NCBI RefSeq assembly: GCF_901709675.1
Contig: NC_051101.1
Span: 992,001 to 1,056,000, forward strand
From: Syngnathus acus
Lineage: Eukaryota > Chordata > Actinopteri > Syngnathiformes > Syngnathidae
Direction: 5' to 3'
Length of the DNA: 64,000 nucleotides
Shown here: piece by piece, positions 34,301 through 46,300 of the stretch
Numbering within the stretch: the stretch's first letter is position 1
Layout: the number at the start of each line of letters is the position of its first letter
Notes under the pieces: generated by a model
Databases searched by the model: none
What the model was told of the DNA's origin: nothing
Seen by the model: only the letters and a program-made list of their open reading frames with translations
Program-made: the position numbers and the translations under genes

Positions 34301-37181
34301 GGGATGTATACTGGTGTTGGCTCTTTGATTTCTGAAATGTTGTCTTTTGAACATGGCTCACTCACAGGTGAAGAGTGTGTCGGTGCCTGCAATTAAAGGC
34401 AACCTTGCATTCCAATTAGAATGCACGATGCTCCTAAGAGAACAATATATTGGTGCCAGAGTGCACTTGACAGCAAACTGGCGTTGTTTGCCCACGCCTC
34501 ATTAGGAGTTTTAGCGCTGACGCTTTTCTCATTAATGGCTGGAAGCAAAGGTCACAGCCCCTCCCCGTCGAGGCAGGAGCAAATTAAAACACGAAAAGGT
34601 CGAATGAGACAAAGCAACACGGAGCACCGATGCCGGTATGTCGTCGCATTTGCTCACAAACAAATGGCGTCCACAACAGAAGCCTCTTTTGGCCTGGGTA
34701 AAACTGTTGCCATGGCAACTATTCAAGAACCGTCGAGCGCCGCCGCGTCACACCTTGTACAGTATGCGATCATTGAACGAACGACGCCAGCGCTGTAACC
34801 AAAGCACCAAGGCGGCGGGCAAAGTGAGCCGCCGCCCCTCTCATTCACGACAAAACGAGCGAGAGTGAAGAGGCTCTGCTCGCGCTCGGCACGTCCCGAC
34901 TTGACTTGCGTGCGAGAGAACCAAAACGCTTCCAGTCTAAACTTGCCGACCGGCTCGAGTCTCCTGACAACAAGTTGAGCCTTGGTGGGCCATGTTTTCT
35001 TTCACTTTGTAGCGTAGGTGACTGGCGCTGATGAAGCCCGAGCCGTGCTCATCAGTCAGCCCCCCACTGCAAGTCGTCATTGTTTGCAAACTCCAACTCT
35101 TCTTGCCACCCTCTCTTGGACTTAGTGAATTTGTGCAATAATTAAGCTGCTTGTGTGCTCAGAGGGGCCTTAATGCTGCTTTAACGACTCCCAAATTATT
35201 GCAGGAAATGTCCCCCGAATATGCTTTCTTCTACCCCCTGATTCACCACCTTGTCCACTCTCTTTCCTTTTTGTATTTTCTTTGAGCTGACACGCTTTAA
35301 GTGTTCCATTGTCGTGCTTCTCAGTCGTGACGCTGTTGAGGAACTCGGACAACTCAATGTAGCGCAAAATACCAATGCGGTGACTTGCACTTGCTTGCAT
35401 TGACGAACAGTGCACAGATTGATGAGCAATGCTAAGCAGTCGCAGCAAGTTGGCCCTCAGCTTTGCTTTGCATCCTGCCGGACAACGGCGGCCAGAACAT
35501 GAGCGCACTGGCCCGACACATTGATGCTAAGTTGGCGGCTGCTTTTAATGTGATGCAGATGCCCTTCAACTTTTGACTCTTGGGCACAGTTTTCAAAATC
35601 ATGTTTGTGATTTAGTATTTGTTGTATGATGTGCAATCCCAGCCTTCTCCTCTTTGCGTCTGCTGTTGATGCCGTTCCAAGTTGCTCTACAAGACAGCCG
35701 CCAGTGCTTTTGCTGCTCATCTCATCGTCATAAAAGGCGCATCCGAAGGGCACTTTTTTCCTTTGCGGGCACAGCGAGCGGCCCGCATTAGCAGAGAAAA
35801 AGCGTCAGAGCGCGTTGGCTGGCCGAATTCTTCCGACAGGCTGAGCGCTACGCTAACTGCAGCTGCTGGCAGCCGCTCGTCTTTGCCAGCAAAACACGGA
35901 CACTTTTGTTCCTGCTCGGCAAAACATTTGTCCCGCTGGGCTTTATGCGCTTTCTCTCCGTGTTTGTCATGTCGTCCCCTCCCCGATCTGTGTCTGTCGG
36001 GATACATTGAGAAGAAGCCCGTTAGCCGATGACGAGCAACACCCGATCAGTGGAGCTTCTCGGCTTTTAGCGCAGCCGCACTCCCAAGCGGCTATCCCTT
36101 TTGCAGGACAGCTGCAGCCAGCGTGACGGCCTTGCTCCCCTCTTTGCTCCCACACGTTTGTCTCTCCAAGGCCATAAGTCAGCGGCCGCCCGACACAGTC
36201 GTCACGGCTTCCTTTCTTCCATTTCCTGCTTTCGGGATGAGAATCTTGCGCAAATCCATCTGATGAGAATCGCCTTGTAGTACTTTTACTGATACCGTTT
36301 AGATGTGGGAGAAAGGCAAAATGTGAGATTCAAACTTGGAAGTGTGAGTCACACGACAGACACGCTAACCACAACGCAGCCCTTCAAAGTTTCTTGTCTT
36401 CCGCAGCGCAAATCATCTTGAACGTTAATGCTAATCTCCGCCAATGAAGAATGAGCAGAAGTGTCGTCATCATGCGTGTGCCACATGCCCGCGTGTAAAT
36501 CATGGAGCACAAGTTCAAGTCTGGAGGCCGCCCGTTGCCACTACGGCTGCGCGTCAGCTGTTGGAGTTGAGGCCGGCCTTCTCTTTCGCTCCCAGCTGTC
36601 GTTCCCTCTTCAGACTCGCACTTGCCGTCTTCCCTCCTTCTCGCACAGGAAAAAATGAGAGCGGTCAGCTGTCATGTCAGTTTGGCAACCTTGCATGTTT
36701 GGGGATTGCAAGTGAGAGCGAGCCATGTTTTGGATGTGTTTTTACTTCCTGTTAAAGGCATATCAGATGCTCCATTCAGTACCAGCGGATCTTTGTTTTT
36801 CAATCTTTCCAAAGCTAATTTGCTTAAACGTGTCCAAGCCAGTATGAGATGAGCAATTTGGCAAAACGATGACCTTCTCAAGTGCCCATAGAGTGAATGT
36901 GGTGCTAATTGTAGCGTCGTTACTAACTGCCAGAGTTATGCTTGATTGTTGCCCGGCAGGCCGCTACCCAGACCAAGAAACAAATTAGCGCCTCAAAGTG
37001 GATTTTGGCACTTTTGTGCTCGCTCACTCTTGGTTTGCTTTGCTAAGTTTTACAAACAAGACATCTTGGAGCTACTGCGAGAAACTCACTTTTGACTACG
37101 GCAGGTTTCAGGTTTCTGCCGTGGCACCACTTGAACCGTAGCCAAAGATTTGTTTCTGATGTTTCTTCCTCTGGTTTGCAG
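31366..37181 (+). other. Presumed ddr1 first intron, no gene recognised
   Basis: About 5.8 kb without recognisable coding sequence or full transposons. Only simple repeats are evident (C-run plus CA repeat at 32880-32909, GT run at about 33230-33242). It may hold enhancers, but nothing can be supported from single-sequence reading. Confidence 0.4.
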
Positions 37182-37183
37182 GA

Positions 37184-37219
37184 ATGCCTGAGGCCAGCAG
37201 TGTGTCGGCGCACAGGTAA
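37184..37219 (+). promoter_or_regulatory. Short uORF before the ddr1 start codon
   Basis: An 11-codon uORF (ATG 37184, TAA 37217-37219) lies in the same exon, 5 bases before the main ATG at 37225. Its stop overlaps a perfect donor-like CACAG|gtaagc at 37216. If that donor is used, the annotated start codon would be spliced out. Confidence 0.35.
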
Positions 37220-37224
37220 GCAGT

Positions 37225-40200
37225 ATGCGCACTGCTGCGGTCATGGCAAGGCCAGCCGGGCAGCTGACTCCTTGCGCTGAGGTCACCCGCCTGCTGGTGC
37301 TGGCGCTGGTGCTGGCGCCGGTGTCTTCAGCAGAAGAGCACGAGTGGCACTTCAATGCAGGTAGACCACCCACAGAAGAAACTGTGAACTTTTTCCAAAA
37401 AGTATCCTCTGAGCTGCATAGCCTATTAACCAAAACAGTAACACCATCACCGCCTTTTGAATGTGGCCCCTTTTTGTGAAAATAAGATGTCCTGTCCGCC
37501 CTCGTTAGTTAGCTCTAGTGTTCAAGCCATTGATTATTTGACGCACTGAGATTTAAAGAGTTGATTAGCCGTGGCGGTTTTTGGCATCTCGTCTTTCAAT
37601 TGGCTAATATACGGAGACCTTTTCCACTACCACCATAACATTTTGTGGAGCGGCGAAAAGTCTAGCCAATAAGGTGTCGCAAACTTGAGTCGGAAATGAG
37701 ATGGATTTGGGTAAGCGTTGAGGTTAGCCTTGCTAGCTAAACTTGCTACCTAACGTTATAGTGGACTGCGCTAAACTCTTTAGTCATTAAAGCTCTCACA
37801 CGGGACACTTTGCTTCCTCGCTTCATTGCTTCCTTCCTTACTTGCTTCCTTCCCGTTTTCTCCTCACATTGTCAGTTGAGTGAGTCTTGGCATTCTGCTA
37901 TCAACAGGCTCCGCTGAAAGTTCTCTTGCTGCCTGTCAGTCGCTCGAGTGGAACGGTAGAGTGAAATTGTTCTCTCGCCGTGAGGAGACAAAGGGGTGCG
38001 TGTGTTGGGGGGGGGGGGACAACTCGGTGTAGCAGGAGCACCGGGTTTAATATCTGACTGCGGCAGCAAACACAAGCTGCAACTCCACCTGCGCTTTTGT
38101 TGCAAATGGCAGCAATTGTTTCACACCAATTCATGATATGGCAGTGCAATGCTTTCCCATTTACAAGCGGAAAGTAGACGAAATGAACCAAACTTTTACC
38201 CTCAAAGCAACTTTGATGGGTCACACCCACCACTTGACCAGAATGTGTTTGTCAAATGTTAGTTTGACGAAATGAAGTGGAAGATGTCAAATGTGTCAAG
38301 TTGAAAGCGTTGTCGAGTGTCCACGTGCCGAGGATGATTTCGCGAGTGTGCCTGCGGATCGTGCACAGCCCCCACCCCCCCAACGGGCTTTTTAACGTTT
38401 AACTGACAGCGCCCCCTCCCGCTCGGCTCCCCCTTCCTGTCCCTTCTGGACTTTATCGCCATCTGACCAGAGCCTCCCCCTGCCGCTCTTAGTGATCTCT
38501 CATTCAATCCAAATCGTTTGATAATGTCTGCTGCGAGATGGTGAGGTTTCTGTGGCTCCTTTTGTTCCCGGTGCCACCTTGACTGGGACTGTCACAGATA
38601 ACCCACATTTGCCAGCTGCGTTTGTGCAGTGTGAGGCTGTGGTCTTTTACAAATATAACCCATCCAACAATTAAGTGTTGCAATGAGTGCAAATAGTATT
38701 CATCACTTATTTACACGAGATAACATTCTAAACAGTTGCAGGGTTGGGAAGTCTCATGCAACGCGGCACCAAAGTTTCCCCAACGATGCGCCGTGACCGA
38801 TGATGCTCGGGAAGGCGAGATGGCGTTTGTGACGTGGCTCACGACGGTTCTCTGCCTTTTCCTGTTTTCCTTTTTGATCCCGTTGGCCTTCACCGTCGGC
38901 AGCCGCTCAGTGCCGTTACGCCCTGGGGATGGAGGACGGCAGCATCCTGGACACCGACATCAGCGCCTCCAGCTCCTGGTCAGACTCCACCGAAGCCAAG
39001 CATGCCAGGTCCGTGAGTTGAGCCTTCCACTCATCATTCTTGCTGCCATTTTCTTGCGTGAGTTGAGCCCTTTCGCTTGTCTTTCAAGCACAAAGCACCT
39101 TTTGGCACACTTTAACAACCTTCAGTCACTTTTCCGGCCACCCGACGTGCTTTAAAACGTTCCGCTTCATTAATTGGCAAGACTGCTCAGCATCCCTCAG
39201 ATGTTTTTCTTCCAACCAATGTCTTGCAATGAAATAGGACCTCAAAGCAATTTGTTGGAAGATGATGGCAGGCGTGTTATTTAATGACAGGAGCGATTCA
39301 TCTGTCTGGCAGAAAAATGCGGCGAGAGCAGGTTGGGCTTGGCGAGGCGCTAAGATGCACGCGTACCAGCCGTAGCCAGCCAGCACGTGGGTGGGCGGCC
39401 GGGCGTGCGTGCGTTCGCCACAGAGTCCCACCATGTGCAAATGATTAGTAGCCTCCAGGAGACGCACAGGGGGTGGGGGGGCAAGACAGACGGACGGCGA
39501 GACGAACGCTCGGCAAAGCAAACAAGTGAGGAGGGATCGGTGCTAACAGCACGGCAGGAATTGTTGAAGCAAGCAGGGGGCGGGGGGGTGATTGATGCAG
39601 AGATGATTACCTGATTGCAGCAGTGCAGCTCCAAGAAAAGTGAAGGGTGGGCCTCAATAATGACCTCTGGATAGGAAGCAGTAAAACTTGGACAAAATGT
39701 ATCGCATGCACACTTGCCAACTTGGAAAGCTGAAATAGGGAGGAAACTCTGAAAGATAGTTTAGTCTCCCCACCGTACCCCACATCAGAAACACATTTTA
39801 GAGTTGTACATAGAAGCACATTATTATTTTCTCATCGCTGTCCAAAAGTGAAAAATCTAACAAATTTCATTATGACAATTTAATACCACACACACGCACG
39901 CACGCGCGTCGTATGTTTTTCATTGTGTGATGCTGATTTCAAAATATCGAGTTCTTCTTTGGCCTGAATATTTTTCAAAAGGATGGTGGCTGCATGGCGA
40001 TACGATGTTGCAATGCAACCTTGGCCTGCCCTGCTCATCTTTCCCTCGGAAGGGCGCGATCTCATCCGTCTTTTTTCTGCCGCATGAGCGAGCAGCAGTA
40101 CTCTCAGCGTGACGTCTCAAGAGTTGAGGCGCTTTGCCGCTCTGTGCGTGCGTGTCACAGAGTACAGCTCGAATCATTTCCTCTTCTTCGTATGTGCCGT

Positions 40201-43200
40201 ACATTTTTACCTTTCCCCAGCTTGAGCGCGTTTGCAGACACGGTTGTCGATTTACACGTGGGCGTCTCCTTGCTGCCAAATCTATCTGCCGCTCTTTTTT
40301 CTGCTAAACGCCAGGTCAAGCATTTTGGTTCCATCTGGCCGTGTGTCAGCCAATGTAAATGAGACCCGTGTGCATCTTCAGGTTGAGCAGCGGAGAAGGG
40401 GATGGAGCTTGGTGCCCCGCGGGCGCTGTCTTCCCCGATGGATCGGAATACCTTCAGGTTAGCGCCACGCCTCCGGCTCGCTTGGATTTCTGAGCGCAAG
40501 TCACGTTACCTCGGAGGTTGTTGGCTCCAACGTCTGGAATCCAATGTGAACATGACTTTCTGGAAAAATATGCACTCAAGCATGTCCGTATTAGCTCAGT
40601 GGCCTAGTGGTAGAGTGTCCGCCCTGAGACTGGAAGGTTGTGGGTTCAAACCCCGGCCGGGTCATACCAAAGACTATAAAAATGGGACCCATTGCCTCCC
40701 TGCTTGGCACTCAGCATTAAGGGTTGGAATTGGGGGGTTAGATCACCAACTGATTCCCGAGCGCGGCATGGCTGCTGCTCACTGCTCCCCTCTCCCCCAG
40801 GGGATGGATTAAAATCACACGGGGATGGGTTAAATGCAGAGGACAAATTTCACCACACCCAGGTGTGTGTGTGACGATCATTGGGACTTTAATCTTTTAA
40901 TCTTAATTATTCGAGAGGAGACTGCTGCTCTCTGAGCATCTAAAGTAGTGTTCGACCTTTTCATATCCATTGACTAGCGGGCACGGGCAAACTTGTGGAC
41001 CGCGGTTGATTTTTGGAAAAAATGGATGAGCAGGACATTTGTAGATGTTAAAAGAAGCTGAGCTCTGCATGTCAATTAGTTGATTTAAATCATAAGCTAG
41101 CGCCGTAGCTAAGCTGTCTCCTTAATGCAGGTGGACCTTCGCAAGCTCCACTTCCTGGCCCTGGTGGGCACACAGGGTCGCCACGCCGACGGGCACGGCC
41201 AGGAGTTTGCCCGCAGTTATCGCCTGCGCTACTCTCGGGATGGTGTGAAATGGATCACCTGGAAGGACCGCTGGGGCCAGGAAGTAAGATGCATTTGAAA
41301 GACAATTTGAAGGCCTTTCCATCAATTATGCCCAACGTCATTCCTCCAAGGTGGTGTCCGGGAACGACAACACCTATGATGTGGTTCTGAAGGACCTGGG
41401 CCCGCCCATTGTGGCCCGCATGGTACGCTTCTACCCGCTGGCTGACAGGGTCATGAGCGTCTGCCTTCGAGTGGAACTCTACGGCTGCGTGTGGGCCGGT
41501 GAGTGAGTGGCTGTCATGTGACCTGATTGCGCAAAACTTGCTTAAGTGTCCGCCCTCTGATGAATAGTGTTGTTCTCCGCCACCCGCCGTATTTACGAGC
41601 GCTCGCCGCTTGCGTCTCTCGTTCATTGTTCATCACTCTGTCTTGCCGCCCCGGATCGGCGCTGTCTTGCCGCCGCCTCATTAAAGTTGGCTGCCGAATT
41701 GGTTGGAGATGAGCTTGATTTGTCATCTGAATATGGTCGTTTTTACGCCGCTCGGCTCGGTTTGAGTGACTTTGGTAGTCTGCGGTGGGGAGTGAGTAAC
41801 GGAGCCGTTGCTTTGTTTGCCTCGTGCCTACGCGCCATGTACGGACTCATTCCTCAATGGTTGTCTCCTCTCGTAGACGGGCTGAAGGCTTATACAGCTC
41901 CTGTGGGCCACGTGATGAATCTGTCAGGCTCGCCTGTCTACCTGAACGACTCCACCTACGACGGCAGCGCCGAGCAAGGGTAAGTAGGACCAGGCTCAAC
42001 GCAGCACCCACCCGTGTTGTTATGGCTGCCGAGGGACTCGGAGGCACCTTTACTGCCCAGAATGTTTTGGCAAGCCGCCAGATAGGCCGCGTCGGGGTCA
42101 CGCTCGCTCGCTCAATGGGCCCAAAATGTTTTGCTTATGAGTAAGCCAACACCTTTTGATGCGATCCAGACGGGTTCTTGCGCAGATGGCAGGCAGCAGA
42201 GGTGGGGTAACCTTGTCGTGTTCGTACGGCCGGGCCGTGCCGGACCGTGCCGGACCGTGCCGGACCGTGCCGTATTGCCTTGAAAGAAAACTGAAAGATT
42301 TCCAATTGGGTTTTCAACACAGACGAGATTCCCCAGAAATGCGAATTTACAAAATGGGCAAAGAAAATTGTTTTATTTTTTGACAAACTGAACATTGCGT
42401 CAAACATCTGGTCAAGAAAAGCCCTCAAATCGGAGTGGAACACCAAGTCATGATTCTTTCTGAGCGTATCTTCTCAACCATTGCTAGCTTCTCCCTGTTT
42501 GTCAACAAATTTGCGTTTGAATGTGGGCGCAGGGTGCAGTTTGGCGGCCTGGGTCAGCTGTGCGACGGCGTCCTGGGAGGAGACGACTTCACGGAGAGCA
42601 AGGAGCTGCGGGTGTGGCCCGGCTACGACTACCTGGGCTGGAACAGAGACGTTCTGGCCAAGCCCGCCGTGGACATCGAGTTCCACTTCGAGAAGCCTCG
42701 CCTGCTCCGGGTCATGCAGGTAGGCGGCACGACCTTGACGAGAACATGCACACGTGCAGAAAGAACGGCCGGCAGGCAGGCGGCTCGACACATTGCCTCG
42801 TACGTGGATCCACTTATGGGTGACGGGCTCGGAGCCAAGTGCCAGGTTAGCGGTGCGCCCGTGTTTCCTCATTTGGACGCTTTTCACCCCTCTGACTCGT
42901 TTCAAAGGCATTTTGAGGATTTTATCGGAGCGCAATGAAGAATTTTCCCATGGCAATGAATGCAAATGGAATGTATCTGTTCCAGGGTCAAACTGTCAGC
43001 GTGAAAAGCCATGTATCACACTAATAAATTCTACTGTTTTACATTTTACTCATTTAGTTGTGGTCTATATCAGCGGTTCCCAACGTTTTTTGTGCCACGG
43101 ACCGGTTACATGTCAGACAATATTTTTACGGGCCTTTAGATAGATACATAAATAAATAATAAATTTATAATAAAAAACGCATACAAATAAAGTAAAGGTG

Positions 43201-43271
43201 CGTTTTCATTTCGGCATCTCCACTCACTGGCAAGCACTCGCCTACTTCCTCCTCATGCGCACACACGCACA

Positions 43272-43306
<35 letters not shown>

Positions 43307-46300
43307 ATACACACAATCAGCAAGGTGGCTAGATTTGAGGAGAAGGGCATGACTTATTTGCAAATCATTACAGAGTAACCTGGAATAGAGTGAAATGGAA
43401 CAGAGTGGCAATTCTATTGACAATGTATTGTACATGTGAGGCAGTCGAACAAAATCCAGGACAGTTTTTGAAATTCCCCCCAGGCAGATTTTTGGGGCTG
43501 AAAAGTAGGACATGTCTGGGGAAAAGAGGATGTCTGGTCACCCTGGTAATAGATAATAAAAAAAAGTCATAGAAAACGCAGAAATCTGACTTGAGTAGAA
43601 AATAGCCCCCCAAACAGATCATAAAAGTATCTCTGCAGCACCTGGAGTGATAGAGTACACTTTTCTACACTCCCGGAGACTCCAAATACATAAGAAAATT
43701 ATTTTAAAAGCAAAAAAAGTTGATTTTCCATATGTCCTTTAAGTCAAGTCAAGTTTATTTATATAGCCCTTAATCACAGACAAGTCTCAAAGGGCTTCAC
43801 ATGTGCAAAATTGACAATTATTCTCAACATCCCCTGATCTTAACTCCCAGGAGGGCAAGGAAAAAATAAACCAACTGGGGGGAAAATTGAGAAACTTTGA
43901 GAAGAGACCACAGATGGGAGGATCCCCCTTCCAGGATGACCAGGCTGCAATGGATGCAGAGAGGGCACATTTAACACACAATGTAAAACAATTCAAAGAA
44001 AAAGTAGATGTCCATTTCAGTGAAGAGCTATAGGAAGGTGCCCTCAATTGTCATGGCATTGTCTGCGAGGGTGGTAATCCGCCCCAGATCCCTCATCCTG
44101 ATTGGTCGACATGAAATCCAGACAGCCATTTTCAGTTTAGGTGTCACCTAACCCGCTCCCCGGCTGGGGAGGCAGGACAGAGAACACAAACTGCAGCCGA
44201 ATCGGCCAACACAAGTTAATTAAAGGCCATAGTATAAAAATGTGCTTTTAATCCTGTCTTAAATGTTTCTACTGAGGTAGCAGTTCTGATCAATGTTCCC
44301 TCTAAGTTTTCAAATGTCTGTGCAAACACACAAGCTCCCTGTGCACTCTGTGGACCACTGTGTGCAACACCAGATTGATTGATTAATTAATAAATAAATA
44401 AATAAATGAAATATTGTCAATGAGAACTTTAACTTGCTCGGGGTCGGATTTTGTTTTGTGTGACAGCTCGTTCCTTTTCTGTCTGTCTTTTGCGCTCTCT
44501 CGCAATAATGTACCGATCACCTGTCCCATCTTGAGTCTTTGTACAATTTCAACAGCTTTCAAATGACATTTCTGCTGAATGTGACGCTTGAGGTAGCCAA
44601 ATTTCCATTCAGTCCATATTTTTCCCTCCGTAAACTCGCCTGCCACTTTGTCTTCACTGCATGTTTTGCATAGTAGACCTTTCTCACTCGAAAAAGTCAC
44701 ACCAAGTTCCACCCTTTGTTCTTTTATTTGCACACACTCCGACAGCCATTCCATCTTCAAAAACCGCCGCATCTCTTATTTACTTTGGCTTGGCGAGTGG
44801 ATGCGTCGCTGTTTGTTCGTTTCGCCATGATAAGGGATGAGCTCACTTAGCATTTGCTTCTCTTGACTCCGCCGCACTGTTGTTAGCTAGCTAACCTGCA
44901 CGGCACGAATGGATAGGACACATTTTCAGGGACTGTCAATGCTATGATTGGCTATTTAGCGTAAGTGAACCACATCATATTGACTGGACACCTGTCAATC
45001 ACTGATTTACACGACAAAAAGGCACAGAAAGAAAATCATCCGTCCACTTAATTAGATTAGATTACGTCTAACATTAGATATTAATCAATCAGTTTATGCT
45101 GAATTTTATTTCGTGTGCAGCATAGAGTTTCTTGTGCGCAGAGACTGTGTGAGCAGTGCGCAATTGCGCAGCTGCGCAGCTTAGAGGGAACACTGGTTCT
45201 GATATCTATCGGTAGGGCATTCCAACGCTCTGGAGTCTGAATATAGAATGCTCTTGACCCTGTGGACTTCTTTTTGGCCCTAGGGGTCGCTAAAAGACCA
45301 GTGTTGTGCGAACGAAGGTTTCGGCACAGAACGTGAGGTACAGCGAGGTTGACGAGATACGAAGACACTAAGCCATGCAATGTTTTATAGGTTAATAAAA
45401 GAACCTTGAAGTTGTGAAAAAACCCTAACACACTTCAAACAAATGACTTTTATAAAATAAAAAAAAAAATAAAAAAAGTGAAATTAGGTTTCAACCAGTG
45501 GTGGGTCAATGGCGATCGCAAGAGGTCTGCAAAACAAAATCTGGGAGTTCCAAGCAAAACGAAATCTGGGAGTTCCAAGCATATTTTGGTAAGGGGGGGG
45601 GGGGGGCAGTACCCCCACAGTCCCACCTCTAGCTCCGCCAGTGGTATTAGTAGGCTGATAAGTTTCCATGTCATTTTATTACGATACAGGACAGTGCAAT
45701 ATTTTAAAAAATTCAGTTGACTTTGAACAGGACCTCATCTGTTTCCTGGTCCACTGTCGTCTACGCAGGTGCACAGCAACAACCGTCACACTCAGGGCGT
45801 GCGGGTGTTCAACAAGGTGGAGTGTTCCTTCAAGGGTGGGCTGCTGCAGCCGTGGTCATCGCCGGTCCTGACCCTGTCGGTCCCACTGGACGACCTCAAG
45901 GACCCATCATCTCGCACGCTCTCGTTGCCCCTGGACGGACGCCTCGCTCACATCCTGCGCTGCAGCTTCTTCTTTACCGACCGATGGATGCTCCTCAGCG
46001 AGATAACCTTCCTCTCAGGTAAGCACCACTACTGCTTAGAGTCTTGATACTACTCCTGCCACTGGCGGAGCTAGGTGGGGGGTCGTGGGGCCACTGGGCC
46101 TCCCTGCGTTATGCCGGGACTTCCCTGGGGTGAGAGTAAAACAAATCAAATAAACGCCTCTGCCACGACGGCTGCATGTTGATGTGGTTTTCTGAAACCT
46201 CTTTCTCTCTTGTTCCTGTCCTCTAGACACTTTTGAAAAGGACGAGAATCAGATGAATGATCGCAAGACTCCCACCACCAGCTCCTCCCCTTTTGTCAAC

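Larger units (their letters stand above)
43741..45435 (-). mobile_element. 5'-truncated LINE 3' end (minus strand), split by a hAT
   Basis: On the minus strand the 5' part (45431 down to about 45204) encodes a LINE RT C-terminus: [19 protein letters not shown], then [20 protein letters not shown] 3' UTR follows, ending in the tandem tail CTTGACTTGACTT at 43741. The 3' UTR is split by the hAT at 44291-45195. A 140-bp copy of the same 3' end is at 49388-49530. Confidence 0.7.

Noticed and set aside
40590-40660. Possible tRNA gene
   Set aside because: It has A- and B-box-like motifs but is fused to a SINE body and tail and lacks a convincing cloverleaf, so it is the head of a retroposon.
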